From positions 1 to 9,088 of the forward strand of contig SLSH01000015.1 in NCBI GenBank assembly GCA_007130555.1: a stretch of DNA of 9,088 bases. The letters run 5' to 3'. This document shows positions 1 to 7,600 of this stretch, in pieces; position 1 is the first letter of the stretch; every line of letters begins with the position of its first letter. The notes beneath the pieces are model-generated. The model ran no database searches, was not told the DNA's origin, and saw nothing but the letters and a program-made list of their open reading frames with translations. The position numbers and the translations under genes are program-made. The stretch is from Bacteroidales bacterium. GTDB taxonomy: Bacteria; Bacteroidota; Bacteroidia; Bacteroidales; ML635J-15.

Positions 1-411
1 CTTAATCATAATGTTGAAACCGTTCCTGAATTATATTCAACTGTAAGACCAATGGCAAATTATAAACAATCGCTTTTTGTTCTTGAGTATTCAAAAAAAC
101 ATAAACCGAAGATATTTACCAAATCAGGAATTATGCTCGGTCTGGGAGAAAAAAAAGAAGATGTTCTGAAACTTTTTGATGATTTAAGAAGCGTTAATTG
201 TGATATGCTAACTATCGGACAGTATTTACCACCTTCAAAAAATCATGCATCATTAAAAGAGTATATTCATCCCGAAATTTTTAATGAATACAAAGAAAAA
301 GCATTAAAAAGAGGATTTAAGTACGTTGTGTCGGGACCTTATGTAAGAAGTTCATATAATGCTGTTGACGGAATGAAAATATTACAAAGTAAAACAAAAA
401 AAGCTCCGTAA
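1..411 (+). CDS. lipA: Lipoyl synthase, C-terminal part (5' end outside window)
   Basis: The reading frame is open from base 1 to the TAA at 409-411 and gives 136 residues with no start, so the gene begins upstream of the window. LipA is a radical SAM enzyme that inserts two sulfurs into protein-bound octanoyl groups to make lipoyl cofactor for 2-oxoacid dehydrogenases and the glycine cleavage system. Visible family landmarks are NHNVETVPELY at the start, KSGIMLGLGE (fragment residues 41-50), CDMLTIGQYLPPS (67-79), and the C-terminal SGPYVRSSYNA (about 111-121). In known LipA structures a serine of the RSSY motif ligates the auxiliary iron-sulfur cluster. The cysteine motifs that bind both clusters would lie in the missing N-terminal part. 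The length and ending fit an intact 3' end. It converges on the gene ending at 477, and no clear terminator is seen. Identification is by recognised motifs and is firm. Confidence 0.95.
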   Translation, partial: LNHNVETVPELYSTVRPMANYKQSLFVLEYSKKHKPKIFTKSGIMLGLGEKKEDVLKLFDDLRSVNCDMLTIGQYLPPSKNHASLKEYIHPEIFNEYKEKALKRGFKYVVSGPYVRSSYNAVDGMKILQSKTKKAP

Positions 412-420
412 ATCAGAACT

Positions 421-440
421 TATTTAATTTTAATTAAATA
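421..440. repeat. AT-only palindrome between convergent lipA and Spy-like gene
   Basis: TATTTAATT (421-429) and AATTAAATA (432-440) are perfect complements around a TT loop. The stem contains no G or C and no T-run follows on either strand, so it would be a weak terminator at best. It lies between two genes that transcribe toward each other, which is the only reason to suspect a role. Confidence 0.4.
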
Positions 441-451
441 GATTTGCCTTA

Positions 452-481
452 CCTCTCCCAACTCACCTCTCTCCTATTACC
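452..481. repeat. Dispersed GA-rich heptamer-like repeat, copy A
   Basis: Read on the - strand, this stretch breaks into seven-base units: GTAATAG, GAGAGAG, GTGAGTT, GGGAGAG. The second copy is at 4656-4688. Aligned with one 3-nt gap (extra CAA in copy B), 26 of 30 positions agree, and the first 20 aligned bases are identical. The element overlaps the stop codon of the Spy-like gene, whose TAA lies in the GTAATAG unit. No function is known to me. Confidence 0.65.
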
Positions 482-980
482 GACCACCATACGGACAATT
501 CGGATGCATTCTCATTTTTTTATTCTTCATAGGACGATAGGTATCTTTAAATCCTTTATGTCCATGCATTCCTCTTTTACTTCCTTTATGCATTCTGTAC
601 TTTGCTTGCTGTTCAGGCGTAAGTTCATTAAGAATGGTTCTTTCGCAAGCCAGTCTTTCTTTCTGAATTTCTGCTCTTATACCGGCAATCTCATCAACCT
701 TGGAATTAATTTCACTTTCGGGAGTTTCGCTAGACAATCTCATTTTGTTTAATTCTGCTTTCTTAATCTTTAAATCTGCCCGCATTTCAGAATTTTTTTG
801 ATGCTTTTCAATCTTAATAGCTTGAATTTTTTCTTTTTGAGCATCCGTTAAATCATCTAAAAAAACACATCCCATTTCCGCTCTGTGCTTTTTGTACTCC
901 ATTCTCTCTTTTTGTGCCAATAAATTAATTGTTAATAAGCACATTAAAAATACTGATAAAAAAAATACTTTTGTTTTCAT
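477..980 (-). CDS. Small exported Spy/CpxP-like protein with Met/His-rich tail
   Basis: This 167-residue protein has an N-terminal signal sequence: MKTK, then a hydrophobic stretch to about residue 21, with likely cleavage near LLAQ. The mature part is mostly charged alpha-helix and carries two LTxxQ-type motifs, LTDAQ (44-48) and LTPEQ (120-124), the hallmark of Spy, CpxP and ZraP-like periplasmic proteins. Those family members are chaperones or metal-responsive envelope-stress sensors. The last 40 residues are rich in Met, His and Lys (MHKGSKRGMHGHKG, then MRMHPNCPYGG), which suggests metal binding; that is inference. Cysteines 38, 112 and 162 remain after signal removal. The frame stays open upstream to 1115, but the start at 978-980 is chosen because it gives a proper signal peptide and avoids overlapping the divergent antiporter gene. 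TAA is followed at once by TAG. Last codons and stop lie in a dispersed repeat. The exact family subtype is not certain. Confidence 0.85.
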   Translation of the reverse strand: MKTKVFFLSVFLMCLLTINLLAQKERMEYKKHRAEMGCVFLDDLTDAQKEKIQAIKIEKHQKNSEMRADLKIKKAELNKMRLSSETPESEINSKVDEIAGIRAEIQKERLACERTILNELTPEQQAKYRMHKGSKRGMHGHKGFKDTYRPMKNKKMRMHPNCPYGGR

Positions 981-996
981 AATTTTATTATTTTTG
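971..996 (+). promoter_or_regulatory. Candidate Bacteroidota promoter for the antiporter gene
   Basis: TATTTTTG at 989-996 matches the Bacteroidota -7 consensus TAnnTTTG exactly. A TTG at 971-973 could be the -33 element, but the spacer is only 15 nt, shorter than the usual 19-20 or so. The site overlaps the start codon region of the divergent Spy-like gene. In such AT-rich DNA the -7 match could be chance. Confidence 0.35.
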
Positions 997-1058
997 GTTT
1001 CATATTTTATGACTTTTATTAAAGAAAAAGGTTTAAAAAAATAAAAAAAAATTAATCT

Positions 1059-2465
1059 GTGGATAAAATAACTATAACTGTAATGTTTTTGGGAGCATTG
1101 ATATTTTGTGCCCATTTTTTTAATTCTATTTTTAGCAGAACAAAAATCCCGAATGTATTATTATTAATTATTGTAGGAATAATTGCAGGTTATTTTGTTG
1201 AAAAGGAACTGTTTTTTGGTGAAATAGGAAGGGTATTCACAACAATTACACTTGTGGTTATTTTATTTGAATGCGGAACAAGTTTAAAATTTTCCGAACT
1301 TAAAACTTGTGTAATTTCGGCATCTCTTATTACTATATTTAATTTTATTATTACTGTTGCAATAGTTAGTTTTCTGGCTAATCTTTTAACTTCGTTGAAT
1401 TTGCTGGAATCTGTCTTTCTCGGAGCTATTGTCGGCGGAACATCTTCTGCCGTGGTTATACCTATGTTAAACCAATTAAACCTTAAACCAAAAGCAAATA
1501 CAATCCTTATACTGGAATCTGCTTTCAGCGATGTGCTTTGTCTAGTTATAGGACTTGCAGCTCTTGAAGCCATGAAAGCCGGTAAAATTGAAATATCAGG
1601 AATACTTGATACTGTCTGGAGATCATTCTTGTTTGCCGCAATAATTGGTTTTGCAGGCGGAATAGTATGGAGTTTAATGCTGAAACTAATCAGAGGTATT
1701 AAATATTCAATGTTTACAACTCTTGCTTTTGTCTTTTTGGTTTACGGAACCGTAGAAATGTTAGGATTTAACGGAGGAATAGCAGCCTTATGTTTCGGGA
1801 TTATACTTGGAAATATCAGTATGTTCGGAAATTCATGGGTATGGAAAAAAATATTAAGATTTGAAGCAGCAGAATTTAATCAAAACGAACAGAATTTTTT
1901 CTCCGAAATAGTATTTATTCTTCAAACATACTTCTTCGTTTATGTCGGAGTTGTAATTGAATTCGGCAGCGCAAGTACTTATATGCTCGCAATACTGATA
2001 CTTGCACTGACATTGTTGTTCAGACCTATCGGAATAAAACTCTTTGTCAGCAAAAAAGTAGGTGTCAGAGAAATTACTACAATGTCAAATATGGCTCCTA
2101 AAGGACTTATCCCCGCAGTATTGGCGTCAATTCCACTACAACTTGGGATTGCCTCAGGACAACCAATCGCAGAACTCGGATATGCAATCGTATTGTTGAG
2201 TATAATTTATGCATCCATATTAATTGCTATTGTAAGTAAAGACCCGCTTATTTATAATAAATTATATCGTAAATATTTTGTCCCCGTTTCTAAAAAAAGC
2301 CGTTCGTACAGATTAAGACAGGAAATAAAATCGAAACAAAAAAAGGAAGATAATGATTGCTTTGAAGATGATGATGACGAAAAAAACACTGACACTGATA
2401 ACGAAGAAGTTATTATTAAACTTAAAAATAAGAAACAAAAATCTGATGACGAATTTGATGATTAA
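1059..2465 (+). CDS. CPA-family monovalent cation/proton antiporter
   Basis: This 468-residue integral membrane protein has about 11-13 hydrophobic segments across residues 1-395. It would exchange Na+ or K+ for H+ across the inner membrane for pH and ion homeostasis; the ion is not predictable. Family landmarks are FECGTSLKF (70-78), LGAIVGGTSSAVVIPML (121-137, broken helix core), LESAFSDVL (152-160) with D158 at the ion-binding aspartate position and Ser157 where CPA1 proteins often have Asn and CPA2 proteins Asp, RP at 322-323, and MAPKGLIPAVLA (345-356), the usual [RK]GL motif. No TrkA-N or TrkA-C domain follows. Instead there is a 60-70 residue hydrophilic tail, basic at about 410-428 and then strongly acidic (FEDDDDE and onward). 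The start is GTG at 1059-1061, with an in-frame stop at 1053-1055. The alternative ATG at 1083 would shorten the first membrane segment, so GTG is preferred. It is divergent from the Spy-like gene and convergent with dnaK. Confidence 0.9.
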   Translation: MDKITITVMFLGALIFCAHFFNSIFSRTKIPNVLLLIIVGIIAGYFVEKELFFGEIGRVFTTITLVVILFECGTSLKFSELKTCVISASLITIFNFIITVAIVSFLANLLTSLNLLESVFLGAIVGGTSSAVVIPMLNQLNLKPKANTILILESAFSDVLCLVIGLAALEAMKAGKIEISGILDTVWRSFLFAAIIGFAGGIVWSLMLKLIRGIKYSMFTTLAFVFLVYGTVEMLGFNGGIAALCFGIILGNISMFGNSWVWKKILRFEAAEFNQNEQNFFSEIVFILQTYFFVYVGVVIEFGSASTYMLAILILALTLLFRPIGIKLFVSKKVGVREITTMSNMAPKGLIPAVLASIPLQLGIASGQPIAELGYAIVLLSIIYASILIAIVSKDPLIYNKLYRKYFVPVSKKSRSYRLRQEIKSKQKKEDNDCFEDDDDEKNTDTDNEEVIIKLKNKKQKSDDEFDD

Positions 2466-2499
2466 AAAAAAGGAGAACATTAAGTTAAAATGTTCTCCT
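2464..2499 (-). terminator. Intrinsic terminator of dnaK
   Basis: AGGAGAACATT (2471-2481) and AATGTTCTCCT (2489-2499) form a perfect 11-bp stem with a 7-nt loop. On the - strand the stem is followed by a run of T (complement of the A run at 2464-2470), the classic rho-independent layout, 41 bp past the dnaK stop. On the + strand no T-run follows, so it should serve dnaK more than the antiporter gene. The A run overlaps the antiporter stop codon. Confidence 0.85.
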
Positions 2500-2539
2500 G
2501 CATCAATTCAATCTAAATATTATTTATACCGACTTGCAA

Positions 2540-4462
2540 TTACTTTACTTCTTCAAAGTCAACATCAGTAACATCATCATCGTCTTTTTTATTTTTTTTG
2601 CCCGAAGATTTTTCCTGTCCGGAACTATCCGCTTCGGGTTCGGCTTGTTGCTGTTGTTGTTGTTGAGCATTATACATTTCCTGAGATGCCTCTTGAAATT
2701 TTTGATTTAGTTCTTCCATTGTAGTATCAATTGCAGCGATATCCTGATTTTTATGTGCCTCTTTAAGTTTTTCAAGAGACTCCTGAATTGGTTTCTTCTT
2801 ATCTTCAGGTAGTTTGTCTCCAAATTCTTCCAATTGTTTTTCTACCTGAAAAATTAAACTGTCTGCCTGATTTATTTTATCTATTTTTTCTTTTACTTTT
2901 TTGTCTTCTTCTTCGTTGGCTTTAGCTTCTTCTTTCATTTTCTTTATTTCATCTTCGCTTAAGCCCGACGACGCTTCGATTCTTATACTTTGCTCTTTAT
3001 TTGTGGCTTTATCTTTTGCAGATACATTTAAAATTCCGTTGGCATCAATATCAAAAGTTACTTCAATTTGAGGTATTCCCCTTCTTGCAGGTGGTATTCC
3101 GTCAAGGTGGAATCTTCCTATGGTTTTATTATCTTTAGCCATGGATCTTTCGCCCTGTAATACGTGAATTTCTACCGATGGCTGATTATCTGCGGCAGTT
3201 GTAAATGTTTCCATTTTTTTACTCGGAATAGTTGTATTTGCTTCTATCAGTTTTGTCATAACTCCGCCAAGTGTTTCAATACCAAGAGATAACGGAGTAA
3301 CATCAAGTAGAAGAACATCTTTAACTTCTCCGGTTAAAACACCTCCCTGGATAGCAGCACCTACAGCAACTACTTCGTCAGGATTAACTCCTTTGGAAGG
3401 CGATTTACCGAAAAATCCCTGTACTTTATTTTGTATTGCAGGAATTCGCGTAGAACCACCGACCAGTAATACTTCGTCAATATCAGAAACAGACATTCCT
3501 GCATCTTTTAATGCTTTTTTACAAGGACCGATAATCGCTTCAATCAATTTATCCGAAAGTTTTTCAAAATGACTCCTTGTAAGAGTTTTTACAAGATGTT
3601 TAGGAATTCCGTCAACCGGCATAATATAAGGCAGATTTATTTCCGTACTTGTAGAACTTGATAATTCAATTTTGGCTTTTTCGGCAGCTTCTTTAAGTCT
3701 TTGTAAAGCCATTGGGTCTTTTTTGAGGTCTATACCCTCATCTTTTTTAAATTCATCGGCAAGCCAGTCAATAACTACATAGTCAAAGTCATCACCACCG
3801 AGATGTGTATCTCCGTTTGTTGATTTTACTTCAAATACCCCGTCTCCAAGTTCTAAAATTGAAATGTCAAAAGTACCGCCTCCGAGGTCGAAAACAGCGA
3901 CTTTCATATCCTTGTTTTTCTTATCCAGTCCATAAGCTAACGAAGCAGCTGTGGGTTCATTGATTATCCTTTTTACAACAAGTCCTGCAATTTCTCCCGC
4001 CTCTTTGGTAGCCTGACGCTGTGAATCATTAAAATATGCAGGAACAGTAATTACTGCCTCTTTAACTTCTTGACCAATATAATCTTCTGCCGTTTTTTTC
4101 ATCTTCTGAAGTACCATTGCAGAAATTTCCTGAGGAGTATATTTTCTGTCGTTAATCTGTACTCGCGGAGTATTACCCTCTCCTTTAACAACTTTATAAG
4201 TAACCCGTTTTACATCTTCCGAAACATTATCAAAATTCTCGCCCATAAATCTTTTTATGGAATATATTGTTTTTTCGGCATTCGTAATAGCCTGACGCTT
4301 GGCAGGATCTCCTACTTTCCTTTCACCGTTTTCAATAAAAGCCACAATAGAAGGTGTTGTACGTTTCCCCTCACTGTTAGGTATAACCACAGGCTCGTTA
4401 CCTTCCATTACCGCGACGCATGAATTTGTTGTCCCTAAATCTATTCCTATAATTTTGCTCAT
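2540..4462 (-). CDS. dnaK: Molecular chaperone DnaK (Hsp70)
   Basis: This is a complete 640-residue Hsp70, the ATP-driven chaperone that works with DnaJ and GrpE in the cytoplasm. The nucleotide-binding domain covers about 1-380: IGIDLGTTNSCVAV (5-18), the catalytic lysine K70 in SIKRFMG, INEPTAASLAYG (167-178), DLGGGTFDIS (192-201) and VLLVGGSTRIP (331-341). The interdomain linker is VLLLD (383-387), followed by the substrate-binding beta domain (about 390-505) and the helical lid (to about 595). The tail has seven consecutive glutamines (600-606, encoded at 2645-2665), then a charged low-complexity stretch and the ending DVDFEEVK, the EEVD-like tail typical of Bacteroidota DnaK. Length is normal and no motif is missing. 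grpE and dnaJ are not adjacent. No CIRCE-type inverted repeat is seen upstream. A near-match to the -7 box (TATATTTTG, one base too long) lies about 40 bp before the ATG. Identification is certain; regulation is not evident. Confidence 0.99.
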   Translation of the reverse strand: MSKIIGIDLGTTNSCVAVMEGNEPVVIPNSEGKRTTPSIVAFIENGERKVGDPAKRQAITNAEKTIYSIKRFMGENFDNVSEDVKRVTYKVVKGEGNTPRVQINDRKYTPQEISAMVLQKMKKTAEDYIGQEVKEAVITVPAYFNDSQRQATKEAGEIAGLVVKRIINEPTAASLAYGLDKKNKDMKVAVFDLGGGTFDISILELGDGVFEVKSTNGDTHLGGDDFDYVVIDWLADEFKKDEGIDLKKDPMALQRLKEAAEKAKIELSSSTSTEINLPYIMPVDGIPKHLVKTLTRSHFEKLSDKLIEAIIGPCKKALKDAGMSVSDIDEVLLVGGSTRIPAIQNKVQGFFGKSPSKGVNPDEVVAVGAAIQGGVLTGEVKDVLLLDVTPLSLGIETLGGVMTKLIEANTTIPSKKMETFTTAADNQPSVEIHVLQGERSMAKDNKTIGRFHLDGIPPARRGIPQIEVTFDIDANGILNVSAKDKATNKEQSIRIEASSGLSEDEIKKMKEEAKANEEEDKKVKEKIDKINQADSLIFQVEKQLEEFGDKLPEDKKKPIQESLEKLKEAHKNQDIAAIDTTMEELNQKFQEASQEMYNAQQQQQQQAEPEADSSGQEKSSGKKNKKDDDDVTDVDFEEVK

Positions 4463-4584
4463 AATATTTTTTTTTAATTAGTTTCTAAAAAATTCTTTTC
4501 CAAAATATAGTTATCAATAGATGTGCCATTAAAATATTATGATAAGTTTCTGCATATATGTCGTTATATTACATTTAACCTATT

Positions 4585-4618
4585 ATCTGTTGTCACAGAA
4601 TATGACAAAAAGTCAGAT
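4585..4618. repeat. Interrupted inverted repeat in the dnaK upstream region
   Basis: ATCTG (4585-4589) directly followed by TTGTCA (4590-4595) pairs with TGACAA (4603-4608) and CAGAT (4614-4618). This is an 11-bp stem with a 7-nt loop and a 5-nt bulge on one arm. It lies 123-156 bp before the dnaK start. No T-run follows on the - strand, so it is not an obvious terminator for the kinase gene. It could be an operator or an RNA leader structure; neither is proven. Confidence 0.45.
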
Positions 4619-4655
4619 TTCTGTCCGGGATTTGCTAATCCTTTTTAATAAATAT

Positions 4656-4688
4656 CCTCTCCCAACAACTCACCTCTCACAACTTACC
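4656..4688. repeat. Dispersed GA-rich heptamer-like repeat, copy B
   Basis: On the - strand the units read GTAAGTT, GTGAGAG, GTGAGTT, GTT, GGGAGAG. Copy A is at 452-481 and matches over 26 of 30 aligned bases with one 3-nt gap. Here the element supplies the last two or three codons and the TGA of the histidine kinase gene: its final Lys-Leu-stop is read from the GTAAGTTGTGA part. Confidence 0.65.
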
Positions 4689-7600
4689 CCCAATTTTCCT
4701 CAACTCTATAATAAACTCCGTACCTTTATCTTTTTCGGTTTTAAAGCTGATTTTTCCATTATTGCTGTCAATGATATTTTTCACCATGCTTAGTCCCAAG
4801 CCCATGCCTCCGGATTTTGTGGTAAAATTAGGCTGAAATATTTTGGGAAGCATTTTTTCGTCTATTCCTTTGCCGTTGTCTATAATTCTGATAATATATG
4901 AGAAATGCGTTTCGTCAACAATAATGTTTATTTCTCCCGGCTTTTCTTTCGGGACTGCCTGTATGCTGTTTGTAATCAGATTATTAAAAGCTCTTGTCAT
5001 TTGTTCTTTATCGGCACTTATCAATCCGTCGCTGTTGATATTTACCGAAGTTGTAAATTTTATGTTTTCGGATGACTTAAATAGCTGTACAGTATTATTG
5101 ATAATATCTATAATATTATTTGTTTCGGTTTTTGAAACGGGCATTTTGGCAAAATTTGAAAATTCCGTTGCTATTTCAGCCAGTATATCAATTTGCTCTA
5201 TTAGTGTAGTGCAAACTTTCCTGAATGTTTTTTCCCATTTTTCATCTTTTTTGTCGTAAGTATGCTCAAGATACTGAACGCTTAATTTCATGGGAGTAAG
5301 AGGATTTTTTATCTCATGGGCAATCTGCTTTGCCATTTCTCTCCACGCGGTTTCACGTTCCGACTGTGCCAGTTTGTTTACAGACTCGGTAAGCTCGTCA
5401 ACTTTTTTGTTATACTCACGAATTAAACCCCCCAATTCATCGTCTTTATCATATTTTATCTTTTCGGTTTTCTTTTTGATATCCATCTGTCTTATTTTCT
5501 CCTGAATAATTGACAGTGGACGTGTAACCTGTTTGCTTATTATAACTCCGATAATAACAGATATAAGTATCAATACCAGAAAAACATTTGAAAATGCCAC
5601 GATAAAATTTGATATTTCTTCCCTGAATTCGTTCTGGCGGGCAAAATACGGCAGATTAAGATATGCTATCAGTTCATTGTCGTTATTACGAAAGGGTATA
5701 TAAGCGGACAGATAGTTTACTTTATCAATTTTTTCGTTTATAATTACGGAGCCCGAACTTTGCATAATCAGTCTTTCGTATGCATCGGGGTCAAGGTATC
5801 TGCCTTTAAGTCCCTGGTCGTAAATCTCCTTTCGTGAGGTTGTAAAAAGTATGCCTTCGGGAGTATATAAATTTATATCGGTATAAAAAACATTTGATAA
5901 TCTTACCAGCAGATAATCCAGATATCTGATATCCTCAACATTAAAACCCGTTTGATTGCCAAATTCATGTTCAAGTTCTATTAAAATTGATTGTACCTTA
6001 TCTTCCAAAAACTCGTATTGCTTGTCTTTATATCCTTTTATAATAAAATATATTGCAATAGAACCCGTAACAATCAGTGCAAGCATTAAGATACCTATAA
6101 AAGAAACCTGTATTTTGGATTTTAATGTATAAAACGCCTTTCTTAATATAAATCTGAATTTTACAAAAAATAAAATCAGACTACTGAACAAAAATAAAAT
6201 GGAAAAAATATACGAAAACGACACTAATTCTTTGGAATAACGTAATTCTTCTTTACTCAGAATAATCGTATTATGCTCGTCGGGATGATAAACAAAATGA
6301 ATAAAACCCTCATACGAGAAATAACTTACATCTTCTCTTTCGGGGATTCTTTCATCCATCAGAATCGGATATTTAAAATCGCCTTTACTTGTAATTAATT
6401 TCCCTTTATGATATTTTGCATAATTATAATCCTTGATAGCTCTTTTTACAGCCAGTCTTTTTTCCAGCAATAATTCGGGATAACCCAGCCCTTCGCTGAA
6501 AATTTTACTGTTAAGTTCTATAAAAAGTTTTGTTTCGGACAAATCCTCATTCCCGTAAGCAAATTCTCCGAAATATGATATTCTGCCGTTATGATTATCT
6601 AAGAAATAAAAATTTGTTTCGGGCAAAATAATCCCGTATTTATTTACGATTTCATCAAAAAAGTCAAAACAATTTACCGACATATCATCAGGCTCAATCA
6701 AAAGGCTGTCGTTTTCGAAACATATTGTTATCTGAATATCATATTTATTAAAATATCTTTCGGCAAGAAATATATTATTTATTCTTGTAATATTTTTTTC
6801 GTAATCACTACGGGTATTATTTCTTGTAAAATTGCTGTTAACATACGAGTTGATTTTATTTAAAAAATATTCGGCTCTTATATCTCTTTCGGTAGCGAGA
6901 TTATATGCAAGTACTCTTCCGGTGTCTATTTCTTTCTGGGCAGTAAAAACCGAAAATCGTTCGGCAGTTAATGCCGATATTAAAATAATAATAATAATAA
7001 TTTTGTAATAACTGTATGATTTACCCGACAGTCTGATATATGCAATAATTGTCCAGAGCAAATAAAGGGCAATCAGGAAAATAAATTTTGACACAATTCC
7101 TGTTTCGGGATATCTTAAAATAAAACTGCTGATAATAATAACGGGAAACAGAATTATCAGAAAAGTTTTCAGCCCGATTATATTTTTCAGTTCCGAGAGC
7201 AGTCTGTCAAAAACCAGAATAAACCCTGTAATCAATCCGAAAATTATTGCAAGACCTAAAAAGCTGTTATAATCCAGATTTATAACATTCTCAAAACTGA
7301 ATAAAATTGACGAATTCCAAACCAGCCCGTAAAAAAGTCTGCATATAAACCAGCTGCAAATACTTATCAGAATTGATAATGAAACGGAGTACAAGATATT
7401 TAAAAAGCTGTTGGTTTTGGCTTTTATATTAAATCTGATAAATCTGTTGAATATTATTGCAATAAACAAAAACAGCACCGTATTTAAGATAAAATCCCCT
7501 AAAGACGGCAACCAGAAAGATTGTGCAAATAATTCGGGAGAAAACAACTTGAGCATATAAAAACATTCAGGTCGTTTAAAATCAAGCATTAAGTATCTTC

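Noticed and set aside
981..1115. Upstream extension of the Spy-like protein frame to an ATG at 1115
   Set aside because: It would add 45 residues before a clear signal peptide and overlap the start of the divergent antiporter gene; the start at 980 fits the family.
4070..4423. Long open frames opposite dnaK and the kinase gene on the + strand
   Set aside because: They are antisense shadows of well-supported genes with no recognisable protein features.
4501..4509. TATATTTTG on the - strand as the dnaK -7 promoter box
   Set aside because: The spacing inside the box is one base too long for TAnnTTTG and no TTG lies at the right distance; noted only as a near-match.
4628..4646. GGATT-tgct-AATCC followed by five T on the + strand
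   Set aside because: The stem is only 5 bp and no + gene precedes it; not a credible terminator. On the - strand it lacks a T-run, so it does not serve the kinase gene.
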